From NCBI GenBank assembly GCA_009602735.1, contig WELA01009486.1, forward strand, positions 215,541 to 243,590: a stretch of DNA of 28,050 bases. Direction: 5' to 3'. A program made the position numbers and the translations under genes. The notes below the pieces were generated by a model. That model saw nothing but the letters and a program-made list of their open reading frames with translations, was not told the origin of the DNA and made no database searches. Below, piece by piece: positions 17,682-27,147 of the stretch. Position 1 is the stretch's first letter. Each line of letters starts with the position of its first letter. This DNA is from Mesotaenium endlicherianum (Eukaryota > Streptophyta > Zygnematophyceae > Zygnematales > Mesotaeniaceae).

Positions 17682-20600
17682 GCCAGGAGCCTACCACCCC
17701 AAGACCCACTTCACGAGAAGGCAACACGCCAAGTGAGGTGGAGACCCCCGTTGAAGACGACGTTCCAGCCCCAATGAGTTTGAGAGGTTACCTTGGAGGA
17801 GAGAAGGTCCACATCTTGGTGGATAGCGGAGCTCAAGGCAACTTCATTGCTGCAGATTTTGCCACCAAGCACGGTATTACTATGCGAACTCTTGACCACG
17901 ACGAGGAGATTATGATGCCCGATGGATTCTCCTATACTACCCCTTCCAAGAAGACGTACCCCTTGGCACTCTCTATCAAGTCCTTCAAGGATAGAGTAGT
18001 GTTCTCCCCCATGCAATTGGGCAAGTACGACGTCATCCTAGGGACGCCTTGGTTGACCAAGCACAACCCCCAAGTTGATTGGAGGACCGGTACTATCAAG
18101 ATCAAGAATGACATCACTTCAAGAATCTGTATTTTGCGCGCAATCCAGAATATCCAGACCCAAGACATCCAGAAGCCGGCACACGAGATACTATTGTCCG
18201 CCCTCCAACTCAAGAGACTTGTGAGGAAGGGACACGAGCTTCTTTTGGCCTTGATCACGCCAAAAGACATCAAGAAAGACATCGAGAGTCAAGAAGGCAG
18301 CCCCGTTCCCAAGGAGATACAAGAAGTCTTTGAGGACTACAAAGAAGTGTTCTCCCCGGAATTGCCCAAGGGCCTACCCCCCAAAAGATTCGTAGACCAC
18401 AAGATAGAGTTGGAGCCCGGAAGCAAGCCCATCTCTCGGCCTACGTTCAAAATGTCATACACGGAGCTAGACGAAGTCAAGAAGCAAATCAAGGAGCTAC
18501 TGGAGCATGGCTTCATTCGACCTAGCAAGTCGCCATTTGGAGCCCCGGTGCTATTTGTCAAGAAGAAAGATGGTACCTTGAGGATGTGTGTGGACTATCG
18601 CGCCCTCAACAAGATCACCATCAAGAATCGATACCCGCTGCCGCGCATGGATGAGCTCATGGACCGGCTGGTTGGAGCCAAGTACTTCACGAAGATTGAC
18701 TTACGGAGCGGCTACCACCAGATTCGCATCGCAGAACCGGACATAGAGAAGACGGCATTCAGGACAAGATATGGACATTTTGAGTTCATGGTCCTGCCAT
18801 TTGGACTCACCAACGCGCCAGCAACTTTCATGACTATGATGAACACCATATTTCAGCCCATGTTGGACAGATTTGTGGTGGTATTCATCGATGACATCCT
18901 TATCTACAGCAAGACCCTTGAAGAGCATGCGAGACACTTGAAAGAAGTCCTTGAAGTATTGAAGCAAAACAAGCTGTTTGCGAAGGAGTCAAAGTGCGAG
19001 TTTGCCAAACAAGAAGTGGAGTTCCTAGGTCTCCACGTGACTGCTGATGGCATCAAGATGGACCCCAAGAAGACCACGGTGGTGGAGGAATGGCCAACCC
19101 CCACGACCAAGAAAGAACTCCAGTCATTCTTGGGATTTGCCAATTGGTACAGGAGATTCATCCAAGGCTTCTCGCACATAGCAGCCCCCCTGACAGATCT
19201 ACTCAAGAAGGACAGGCTATATACATGGACCGAGAAAGAGGAAGAGGCATTTCAAGAGTTAAAGCGAAGATTGACCACATCCCCGGTGCTCACACTCCCA
19301 AGTCCAAACCCAGATTGGCCCTTCCACGTCATCACCGATGCATCTTCCTATGCAATAGGAGCAATCCTGCTTCAAGACCACGGCAAGGGACTGCAGCCCT
19401 TTGCCTACGAGTCAAGAAAGCTGAATCCGACCGAGCAAAATTATACAACCCCGGAGCGAGAGGCATTGGCGATTGTACATGCCTTGAAGGTTTGGCGCTG
19501 CTACGTTGAAGGACGCAAGGTACTGGTCACCACGGACCACGAGGCGTTAAAGCACCTCCAGACGCAGCCGTATCTCTCAAGGAGACAAGCAAGATGGAGC
19601 GGATACTTGCAACAATACAACATCACGATTAAGTACCAGCCCGGCAAGACATACCCGGCTGACCCTCTCTCAAGACTGCAATTAAACGCCGTGATGACAT
19701 CCCTGAAGACAGATCTGGAAGCTCGATTTTCAGCTTCCTATGAAAGAGACCCTTACTACAAGAACGGAGAAGCAGCCTTGGACCCATACAAGAAGCAAGA
19801 AGGCAATTATTGGGTGAGGCAAGACTCGGGCCAGAGATGTGTTCCTAATGACTTAGACCTCCGGCTCTTGCTTCTACGAGAAGCACACGACAACCCTCTT
19901 GGAGGACACTTTGGAATCCTAAAGACCACGGGCGTTCTAGCCAGGACTTATTGTTGGCCAGGCATGTCTAAGCAAGTCAAGGAGTACTGCAGCAGCTGTG
20001 ACACATGCAAAAGAGTCAAGCCATCATCCCAAAAGGCGGGAGGACTCCTCCAATCACTACCAATCCCGGAAAGGCAATGGACGGACATCTCAATGGACCT
20101 TATCGTGGACTTGCCCGTGACACCTCGAGGCCATAATGCAATACTCACGGCGGTGGACAGACTTACCAAGATGGCTCATTTTATTCCCACGACGACTAAG
20201 GCTACAGCACCACAACTTGCAAGACTCATCTTTGACAACATCTTCCGACTCCATGGACTACCATCAAGAATTGTGTCAGATAGAGACCCAAGATTCACAA
20301 GCCATTTCTGGAAAAAACTCTTCAAGAAGTTGGGTACATCGCTGGATATGTCTACCGCCTACCACCCACAATCAGATGGGCAAACTGAGCGTATGAATCG
20401 TACCCTAAAGACCTCTCTAAAGGCCTACGTGTCTACCCTGGAGCAAGACTAGGACATGTACTTGACCCCCTTGGAGTTTGCCTACAACAACACTATGCAA
20501 GCCTCTACCCAAGAGTCCCCATTCTTCATCAACTATGGCTTCCATCCGACCACGCCGCTGAGCTTCACGGTTGGCCATGATGAAGTACCTGCAGCCACAG

Positions 20601-21268
20601 ATTTTATGGAGACATTAGAAGCAGCCCTTACAGCAGCGAAGAAAGCTCTACAACACGCGCAAGATGCTCAAGCAAGAGTGGCGAACAGATCCAGAAGAGA
20701 AATTACGTACAGAGTGGGTGACAACGTGTTACTATCATCCAAGAATATTTCCCTGAACAACAGGCCTGCCGGCAGCAAGTTCTCTCCCAAGTATTTGGGA
20801 CCCTTCAAGATGATCCAGCAAGTCAACCGCGTTGCTTTCCAGCTAGAACTTCCCCAGACTATGCACATCGACCCCGTATTCCACGCTTCCCTCTTCAAGC
20901 CATATGTGCAACCCGACAACAAGTTCCCAGGACGTGTGACAACCCCACCAGCCCCAACAATAGTGGATGATCATTTGGAATATGAAGTGGAAGACATAGT
21001 GGCTATGAGAAATTTCAGGAGACAGCAGCAATACTTGATCAAGTGGAAAGGATATCCAGATTCGGAAAATAGTTGGGTGGCCGCGCACTACCTTGACAAA
21101 GTTCAGAGAAAGTTGAAGCGCTTCCATGCCGCCAACCCTCATCTTGGACCAGCCCCAAGTCTCTCTACTAGAAGCCCGAAGACTTCAGGGAGGCAGCCTG
21201 CCACCATCAAGAAGCAGCAGAAGACCCCTTGGAGGCAGCCTGCAAGAACCACAAAGAGGAAAAACTGA
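17603..21268 (+). CDS. pol: D Pol polyprotein (PR-RT-RNase H-INT-chromodomain), one internal TAG
   Basis: This frame is -1 to gag and open from about 17603. Translation is expected by frameshift at 17660, not from an ATG. Counting from 17603, the protease has VDSGAQGNF with D74. RT has [24 protein letters not shown] and [10 protein letters not shown] (D430-D431). RNase H has [10 protein letters not shown] (D579). The integrase has an HHCC finger (H762 onward to CDTCKR), then D832, D893 and E929 with 35 residues between the last two. A TAG at 20450-20452 replaces the Trp expected in QDWDMYL-type sequence. The same frame then runs on to 21268 with the integrase C-terminus ([13 protein letters not shown]) and a chromodomain ([25 protein letters not shown]). 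All catalytic motifs are intact. If not read through, the stop removes the integrase C-terminal part and the chromodomain. Confidence 0.95.
17660..17695 (+). promoter_or_regulatory. D gag-pol -1 ribosomal frameshift signal
   Basis: The heptamer A AAA AAC (17660-17666) is in gag frame as TCA AAA AAC. A 10-nt spacer is followed by a perfect 7-bp stem GGTAGGC (17677-17683) / GCCTACC (17689-17695) with a 5-nt loop. The gag stop TAG (17679-17681) is inside the stem. Pol is open in the -1 frame on both sides of the site. Confidence 0.75.
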
Positions 21269-22037
21269 CATTAGACACTTTTCTCTTCTTGCAGTTTCTG
21301 GACAGAAAACTAAAACTGGTACTGGTAATAGGTCTCTGCATAACAAATTCTGAAAATTTATCTGGCTGTAGTCCATAAGTAGCCGGTCATTTAGAGTCCA
21401 AGTTTGCTCAATTTGGAGCACTGGTGAGAGAGATATGATGCGCTAAATAGAAGGGGGTCAGGCTGCTGGCATTGTTAGGGCAGGATATGCCTTCTGACAT
21501 TGTGCCCTCCCCTGAACTTGGAATGCTTTGAAACTCAAGACTTTGGTAGAACATCTTACAGCGCCCATTTTGAGACTTACTTTGCAGAATTTGGAGAAGA
21601 ATAGAAGGACTTATGATTTTCAGAAGTTTCTGCACAGATTTGGAGGAGTGCCTACTCTCTCAGCTCTCAACGACACTCCAAAAATGAGAATGCTCTCAAA
21701 TTTGGTGACCCGGTAGAGTTCTCCGACGCGGTCTGTCTCGCAATCAAATTTTCAGATTTGGAGCAGTTCTGTGGACGCTATGAAATTTTGAATTCGGGGC
21801 AGATTCTGCGCCAACTTGTACAATTTTCTTTATCATTAAGGAGTAGGCTAGCCAATAAGGTCACACCACCTACGACCTTGCCTAGTCTACCTTACATGAG
21901 TAGCACCTGACTTGGCGCCTTTGACTAGTCCTCTTCACATGTGTGGCATCTGACTTGAAACTGTTGACTAGTTTGCTCCACATGTGTAAGACCTGACTTG
22001 ACGCGCCGAGACGTCGCTTTTTCTATCGGGGGGGTGA
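21269..22037 (+). other. D 3' untranslated region and polypurine tract
   Basis: No coding sequence is visible between the pol stop and the 3' LTR. The stretch 21410-21800 repeats a degenerate (A/G)ATTTGGAG(C/A)A motif at irregular spacing. Stretch 21868-22003 holds 43-bp tandem repeats (separate entry). It ends in a G run, GGGGGGGTGA (22028-22037), directly before the LTR TG, which serves as the PPT. There is no counterpart of the family A accessory ORF. Confidence 0.8.
21868..22003 (+). repeat. 43-bp imperfect tandem repeats
   Basis: Full units are at 21905-21947 and 21948-21990, each starting A(C/T)CTGACTTG, with GACTAGT in the middle and CACATGTGT near the end. A diverged unit precedes them (21868-21904), and the start of a fourth follows (21991-22003). 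Confidence 0.8.
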
Positions 22038-22536
22038 TGTAGTGATTTGAGTTATTATATATTAGTTTGCATATATTTTAATGTTTTCAAATATATTTGG
22101 AGTAGTATTGTGTGGAGTCAAGTGTGAATAGGTACTCTAGTAACTTGGTTCATGTCCTTTGAACCTTCCAAGGCATTTTCGAAGTTAGAGGAAAGACCTA
22201 GAAGAACTCCACGTGGCAAAAGTCAAATGTGCCATTTTTAGGTCAAAAGGACATGTGTACATTATTCTAGAAAGAGGTGGCAAGTTTTGGGATGTGTTGG
22301 GTGCCAACACATCAACATACACTTTCCTAGAAATTACTTATGTAGCAAGTATATAAACAAGAGCTAGAACATAGAAAGACATTCCAGAATCACTCTTGTA
22401 CTAGCCAAAATCCAGAAATATATTAACTTTCAAGAAGCCATCTCTCTTTCAAGAAGCTACCACTTGTGTTCAAAGATCCTTGTCTTGAATAAAGTATTCT
22501 ATTTTACTAAGTACTTTATCTATCTGTTTCACTTCA
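22038..22536 (+). repeat. D 3' LTR with polyadenylation signal
   Basis: This matches the 5' LTR except for 5 substitutions, one extra T in the early T-run, and absence of a 4-base GATA. Because of the latter it has AATAAA (22488-22493), a canonical poly(A) signal. The TATA box is at 22350-22357. The terminal CACTTCA has one change from the perfect inverted repeat. Confidence 0.93.
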
Positions 22537-22541
22537 GAAGC

Positions 22542-22759
22542 CATTGATATGCACTGTCTTCTAGCCTTGCTTACGTATGAGTTTACTGATTGCATTATTG
22601 AAGCTAGTTTACTTGCATTTGACTTATGAGTATTGTCCACTGCTAGTGTGTTGTCTTTTGCTATTTAATCAATTAACAGAAAATACCATAAACATCACTT
22701 GTTGATATAAGGATCTTCATTAATTGTTAATCGCCTATTTGGTAAGACAATTCATTTCA
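22542..22759 (+). repeat. A4 3' LTR, right part
   Basis: This continues the family A LTR from CATTGATATGCACTG, just after D's target duplication, to ATTCATTTCA at 22759. It retains the roughly 64-bp segment that is missing from the A2 LTR. Together with 15402-15861 the LTR is 678 bp. Confidence 0.93.
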
Positions 22760-23173
22760 AGAGGACACTTAGAGTTGAAGCATAAATAGAAAGCACAAAG
22801 AAGTAGAGGGAGTTTAGTCTTATCTTAACCTTATCTCATTTTATCATGTACACGATTTTTTTTAATCAAAGGAGTTCTTTTCTACTCCTCTCTCATGTAG
22901 CTCTCTTACTCTTGCATGGGTGGCACTCTACCAGACCGCTCCACCTTGTGTATGCAACTAGGAAAGATCCTCGTGCACGCTTCCACTTGCGAGTGAGGGT
23001 GCATGAGTGTGTACGGGCGCACTTCCCGCACCCTTCTCCCTTTCACTGACGGCGGCAGTTGGTCGCGACGTAAGCTTTAGCATTGATGCGGCAATGAGCA
23101 AACGCCCAATTAAGTTGGACGTCATTGCTCCTTCTATTATGCGAGGTGGGGGAGGAATTAATACATTTGACAT
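22760..23173. other. Flank right of the transposon nest, nothing recognised
   Basis: Sequence starts AGAGG, the predicted right target duplication of A4, and contains a run of eight T at about 22856-22863. No ORF of convincing composition, RNA gene or repeat is seen. Confidence 0.5.
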
Positions 23174-23290
23174 TTGACTCCCTTTTTGGCTATATAGCCA
23201 CATGTATTCTGGACTTCATTGCAGCAAAGCCTGCTTGCCTAACCAGTATTGCTTATGCCAATGTTGCGCACTCAACCTTGTACTGCACGA
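23174..23290 (+). repeat. Dispersed repeat copy R1
   Basis: This 117-bp segment is about 86% identical by hand count (101 of 117) to 24302-24418. It begins TTGACTCCCTTTTTGG and includes the 12-bp palindrome GGCTATATAGCC (23188-23199). The match fades after GCACGA. Confidence 0.8.
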
Positions 23291-24301
23291 GAGCTGTCAT
23301 GATTTAGTAACTCGTGGTCGACGCACAGAACTGAGCTACACGTGTGTGAACCATCAACGTAGGAAGGCTGACTTTGACTTGACTTTGCGCATCTATACGT
23401 TGATCTTTTCCAAATATCCAAGTTGCTAAAATGTAGAATGCCGAGCTACCTTCCGAACAGCACCAATATCGCGTCATTTGATCAAGTGTCGAGCGAGATA
23501 TTTGCAATCTAGTCCGCGCCACCTATCGGCCCCTAGCGAAATGTCACCGAAGGCCAAAGTGTGACTCAATATGTCCAAGGGACACATTCTTGCCTATTTG
23601 TGACTCCTAAAGGTTTTAGCTTGTGCGCACAAATCCGCGAGCTCCTTAGCACACATATATCTTGCATTTCCATAGTAAAAGTGCATCATTAAGGTTATAA
23701 CTTGGTGACTTCATCACATATTCCTCGAGGAAGTTTCCTCAAGTTCCAGATATACTTTTGATGCTTTATCTAGGTAGCATAGGTCGAGGTAAGCTTGACC
23801 AATGAGAAGCATTTAGCATATTCCTTGCACTGGATTTGATTGGTTTGGGTTATGCTTAGCCAATAGAATTGCTATTACGTGCCTTGCCTCCATTTGCGTG
23901 GACATGGGAGAGCCTCCTAGTATGACTGTGTGCATTGAATCCCCCGCCTTCAGCGTCGGTTTTGGAGGGAGTACATAGCAGTGGATGTCCCTGGAGGGAC
24001 ATCTTTTTAGAAGTCCATTATGCCAGTTGTAAGTAATAGAGATATTAGTAAAGCTTACACTTTTATCGCTTGTGTTTTCAGGACCACTTTGTCTCTCGAA
24101 TGTGAAGAGCAAGCCCTCTTGGTTTTCAGTCACTTGAAGAGATTTACAAGTGGAGAGAAAAGTCACAACTACTCTTGAAGATCATAATGTGCTTCAAGTT
24201 ATCTTTTGGGCCAGACTTCATTAGTTGTGTTTCCACCAGATTACAGTTTAGAGGTGCTCACTTTGGAGAGTACACACTTCCTTAATTAGAACATTTAACT
24301 C
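23291..24301. other. Intergenic sequence between R1 and R2
   Basis: I recognise no gene or element. A minus-strand open frame of 117 codons (24166-23813) matches nothing I know and has no supporting context, so I do not call it. Confidence 0.4.
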
Positions 24302-24904
24302 TTGACTCCCTTTTTGGCTATATAGCCATATGTATTCTTAACTTCATTGTAGCAAAGCGTGCTTGCCTAATGTAAATTGCTTATGTCGATGTTGCGCACT
24401 CGACCTCTTACCGCACGACATTGCTCGTGAAAGCTTAAGTTATGTCGTGTCATTCGACTTGCATGCAAGCCTCGCAACCATCGCGCATGACTTTCTTAAC
24501 CTTTTGGTCAGCATGCACGCTTACGTGGCCTTTGAGCCCATGTCTCTTGGCATGCAGCTCCGTCGTGGCAGCCATGCCAAGAACCATGGCTAAGTTGGCC
24601 TGCCCTCTCAGCGTGCCTTGACTTGGCAGCTGCTGAGATGGCCGTTTCGTCAGCCGTGCCTGACTTGACAGCTACTGGCGTGGAGCGTTTGCTGGTTTGG
24701 GTGGGGTCAGCCTTGAAGCTGTCCTGGCTGTCAAGATTACCCCACTTATTGCTGAGTGCCAGGTGTGACCTGTTGCAATCAGTACTCATGTGACTGACTT
24801 AGAATTTCAACGCTAGACTTGCATATGTCAACAATTTAGTCGGTGAGTCACCGTTGACTGTCCGTACTTGAGGCAGCCGTGACTTGCGCCGCGCGTGCTT
24901 CGCC
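24302..24904 (+). repeat. Dispersed repeat copy R2 (longest copy)
   Basis: The first 117 bp match R1 (palindrome GGCTATATAGCC at 24316-24327). From 24427 to 24904 it is collinear, at roughly two-thirds identity by eye, with 26100-26610. Shared landmarks are ATGTCG(T/C)GTCA, CTTGCATGCA, TGACTTGGCA, GTGGGGTCA, GTGGCTGTCAA-like sequence and a final GACTTGC(G/A)CC. It probably derives from an old non-coding transposable element. Confidence 0.65.
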
Positions 24905-26099
24905 GTCCATCTGGTAGAAGTCGCGACATACGGTCTTAACTATGAGGGCGACAAAGGAAACGGGCAAGGTCCCTCTTTGAGGATAAAAAATCTCCGGAAC
25001 CAACCAAAGCACTATATCAAATTCCAAGAAGGGGGGTCATTAATCCCAATCCGAGCCTCGTATTACCCTAGCTCAACCCCCCCCGTACCGACTTCCGTAA
25101 AGGAGGGCAACATTTTGAGGTCCCTTGCCCCTATTCGTTTGTCGCCCTTGACCCTTATACTTTTACAATTCTGACATATGCCGCCGTAATTTTGCTCAAT
25201 ATTCCTTATTATCTATTATTTGGAGTCATTTTTCTAAACATGTCGTGCCTAGTGGCGTTGGCACTATGGCACGTGTGATGCTCTCCAGCACGTGTGCCAT
25301 TGACCTGGTCGTTTTGTCGGTTGTCCTTCCCGCGTGTGATTGTTCCGAGGTTGACTAGTCAATGCATCGCTGCACATGGGAAATCAACCTGGTCTAAGCA
25401 GAATGTATACAACACAAGTTTTTCGAGAAAATTGCCCACCAGGGCTTTCGCTTAACTTTTCACCAAGTCGCAATTTTACAAAACTCTAAAACTGTAGCAT
25501 CTATGCCTGGCCTGGCTTGAGCTCTTCACTCAGAGTCGTGCCTGTCGGTTGTACTTGCTCAGATTTTTACCAAGGGCTATTCTGGCTAATTTTGCTCTTG
25601 CTATTAGCAATTTGACAATTGAGACTTTTGAGAACTTACAAACTAACACAACACTCACCATTTTATGTGCTCTTTGCACGCTCGTGTTGTTTGGTCTGTA
25701 TCTGCGCTAGCAGTCTTAACAGATCTTATCCGCAAGTCCTCTACAACTCCTAGCTAAAATTCCTTCTTGAGAACTCTTGAACTCTTGCCTTTCACAGCGT
25801 GAGATAGAAGCAAGAAATCTTCAGCGTTGACAGAATCGTGCCTCCTCGCCTTCTTGTGGCCTTGGGAGCTCCTTCTCTTCTTCTTCGCGTCTTTCTCTTT
25901 CTCCTTTCTCCTCTTTTCTCCTTTCCGCCTTCGTCTTCTTGGATCTGGCAGAAATGGCAAGTTAGAATTTGCAAGTCAGAATGAGGGTGGAGCGTGCAAG
26001 GCTCGTGCCTTTCCAGGCACCACGCAAGCATGCTCCTTCCTGGATTGCGGTGACTTAGTCACAGCCACATGCATGCATGCCTTACCTCGTGGGTGTCAC
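24905..26099. other. Segment between R2 and R3, with pyrimidine tract
   Basis: This contains a compositionally distinct block (about 24950-25180) with C-runs and an open plus-strand frame (24884-25174) that I cannot identify. It also has a near-pure pyrimidine tract at about 25868-25935 (TTCTTCTTC and TTTCTCCTT units) that creates a Lys/Arg-rich ORF on the minus strand. No gene is supported. If R2 and R3 are terminal repeats of one old element, this would be its interior. Confidence 0.4.
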
Positions 26100-26610
26100 T
26101 GCATGACTTAATTTATGTCGCGTCACTCAACTTGCATGCAGGCCTTGTGACGCTCGTGCGTGCTCGCTTAATCTTTCGTTTGGCGTGCATGCCCTTGTGG
26201 CTTAGAACCCATGTCCTCTATCGTGTCAGGATTGGGGGGCAACTCTATTGAAAGGCTGCTGTTGAGCTGTCCTTCTTACTTGGCGTGGCTTGACTCATCC
26301 ATCGCTAAGTGGGTAATTATGTCAGCTCTGCCTGACTTGGCAAAATCAAGCTAACTGCTGGGTAAGCTTTCGACCTGGCAGCTGCTGGCATGGACCTTTT
26401 GTAGGTCCTAGTGGGGTCAACTTTGCAGCTGACGTGGCTGTCAAACCCCATCCATCTTTGAGTGTCGGTTTAAACCCGTCGCAGTCACCCTTTCGTGTGA
26501 CTACCTTTGAATTTATATGCTGACTTGTCCACATCAGTAGTCTGGTCAATCGGTCAACGCTGACTTCTCCATACCTGAGAGGCCGCGACTTGCACCACGC
26601 GTGCTGCGCC
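26100..26610 (+). repeat. Dispersed repeat copy R3
   Basis: This is collinear with 24427-24904 (R2) from TGCATGACTTAATTTATGTCG to TGCACCACGCGTGCTGCGCC, with small indels. It lacks the R1-like 5' section. Several TGAC(T/C)TGGCAGCTGCTGG-like units are shared with R2. Confidence 0.6.
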
Positions 26611-26922
26611 TTCAAACTCATAACAGTTGCTAAAAACATATGACATGTTTTAAATTGATGTAAACAAGTAGTCTCTGGCTGGTCTTTTACAGTCTTGGGT
26701 GACTTGCCTTGGATTGCGTAAGCCCACGTGGACATCACAAGTAACTTCTTAATCACCACATGCAGATTGGAGTTTGCATGCCAGCATGCTCGACCTTATC
26801 GCACGATTGATGACCTGTATTATTGGCAATTCAAAGGCACTGTGAGATTACTGCACGGCTGCTTTAGCTAAAGTGTATTGAAGCTGGTCTGTGTCGATCA
26901 TGAATGCCGATTCCATGCAGCT

Positions 26923-26928
26923 TATATA
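26923..26928 (+). promoter_or_regulatory. Possible TATA box upstream of the PH-domain exon
   Basis: CTTATATAGC lies 57-62 bases upstream of the ATG at 26985. The spacing would leave a 5' leader of only about 30 bases, so this is tentative. Confidence 0.3.
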
Positions 26929-26984
26929 GCACAACAGAAGACTTGAATCTGCCAAGGCCGTCAAGGCCGTGTAAAATTGCTACA

Positions 26985-27147
26985 ATGTCTGGGAATGAGG
27001 AAGGCCATCTAGGCCATTATGAGGGATGGCTTTTTGTAATACGTAGCCACAGAGTGAGGAGGAAAACAGTTCATCTTCGTTACTTTATTCTGGACAATGG
27101 TCAAGCTTTTTATTATAAAGAAGCTCCCTCCAAAGAAGACGAGGTCC
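26985..27147 (+). CDS. Probable first exon of an EDR2-like PH-domain protein
   Basis: From ATG 26985 (A at -3) it reads MSGNEEGHLGHYEGWLFVIR, then SHRVRRKTVHLRYFILDN and QAFYYKEAPSKED. This matches the first beta strands of the PH domain in plant EDR2-like (PH-START-DUF1336) proteins, which have YEGW near the start, a basic loop, then H(M/L)RYF(V/I)L and YYK(K/E). PH domains bind phosphoinositides at membranes. The frame meets a stop at 27168-27170, but GTATGT at 27148-27153 is a good 5' splice site, so I end the exon there. No following PH exon is recognised downstream, so it could be a gene fragment or a decayed copy. An upstream in-frame ATG at 26904 is less likely because homology starts after 26985. 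Confidence 0.5.

Larger units (their letters stand above)
15862..22536 (+). mobile_element. Element D: near-intact Ty3/gypsy chromovirus (6675 bp)
   Basis: LTRs of 502 bp (15862-16363) and 499 bp (22038-22536) flank a PBS, gag, pol with chromodomain, a 3' untranslated region and a G-rich PPT. A 5-bp target duplication GAAGC (15857-15861 and 22537-22541) restores the family A LTR sequence exactly when D is removed. LTR termini are TGTAGTG / CACTACA (CACTTCA in the 3' copy). The two LTRs differ by 5 substitutions and 2 indels, so D is a late insertion. It is not closely related to family A at the LTR level and lacks the accessory 3' ORF. Confidence 0.97.
11136..22759 (+). mobile_element. Family A copy A4: host element of the nest (3' half, interrupted by element D)
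   Basis: This plus-strand family A element begins in mid RT/RNase H at 11136, immediately right of the A3 LTR. It runs through RNase H, integrase, chromodomain, spacer, the complete extra 3' ORF, a PPT and its 3' LTR. The LTR is split by element D (15862-22536 plus one target duplication). It ends with ATTCATTTCA at 22759, so AGAGG (22760-22764) should be its right target duplication. Its 5' half should lie left of the window, beyond the remaining parts of A1-A3. Confidence 0.85.

Noticed and set aside
23813-24166. 117-codon minus-strand open frame
   Set aside because: No recognisable domain, no promoter or neighbour support, and composition like the surrounding non-coding DNA.
25754-26031. 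Lys/Arg-rich minus-strand ORFs
   Set aside because: They are produced by the pyrimidine tract at 25868-25935; low complexity with no conserved feature.
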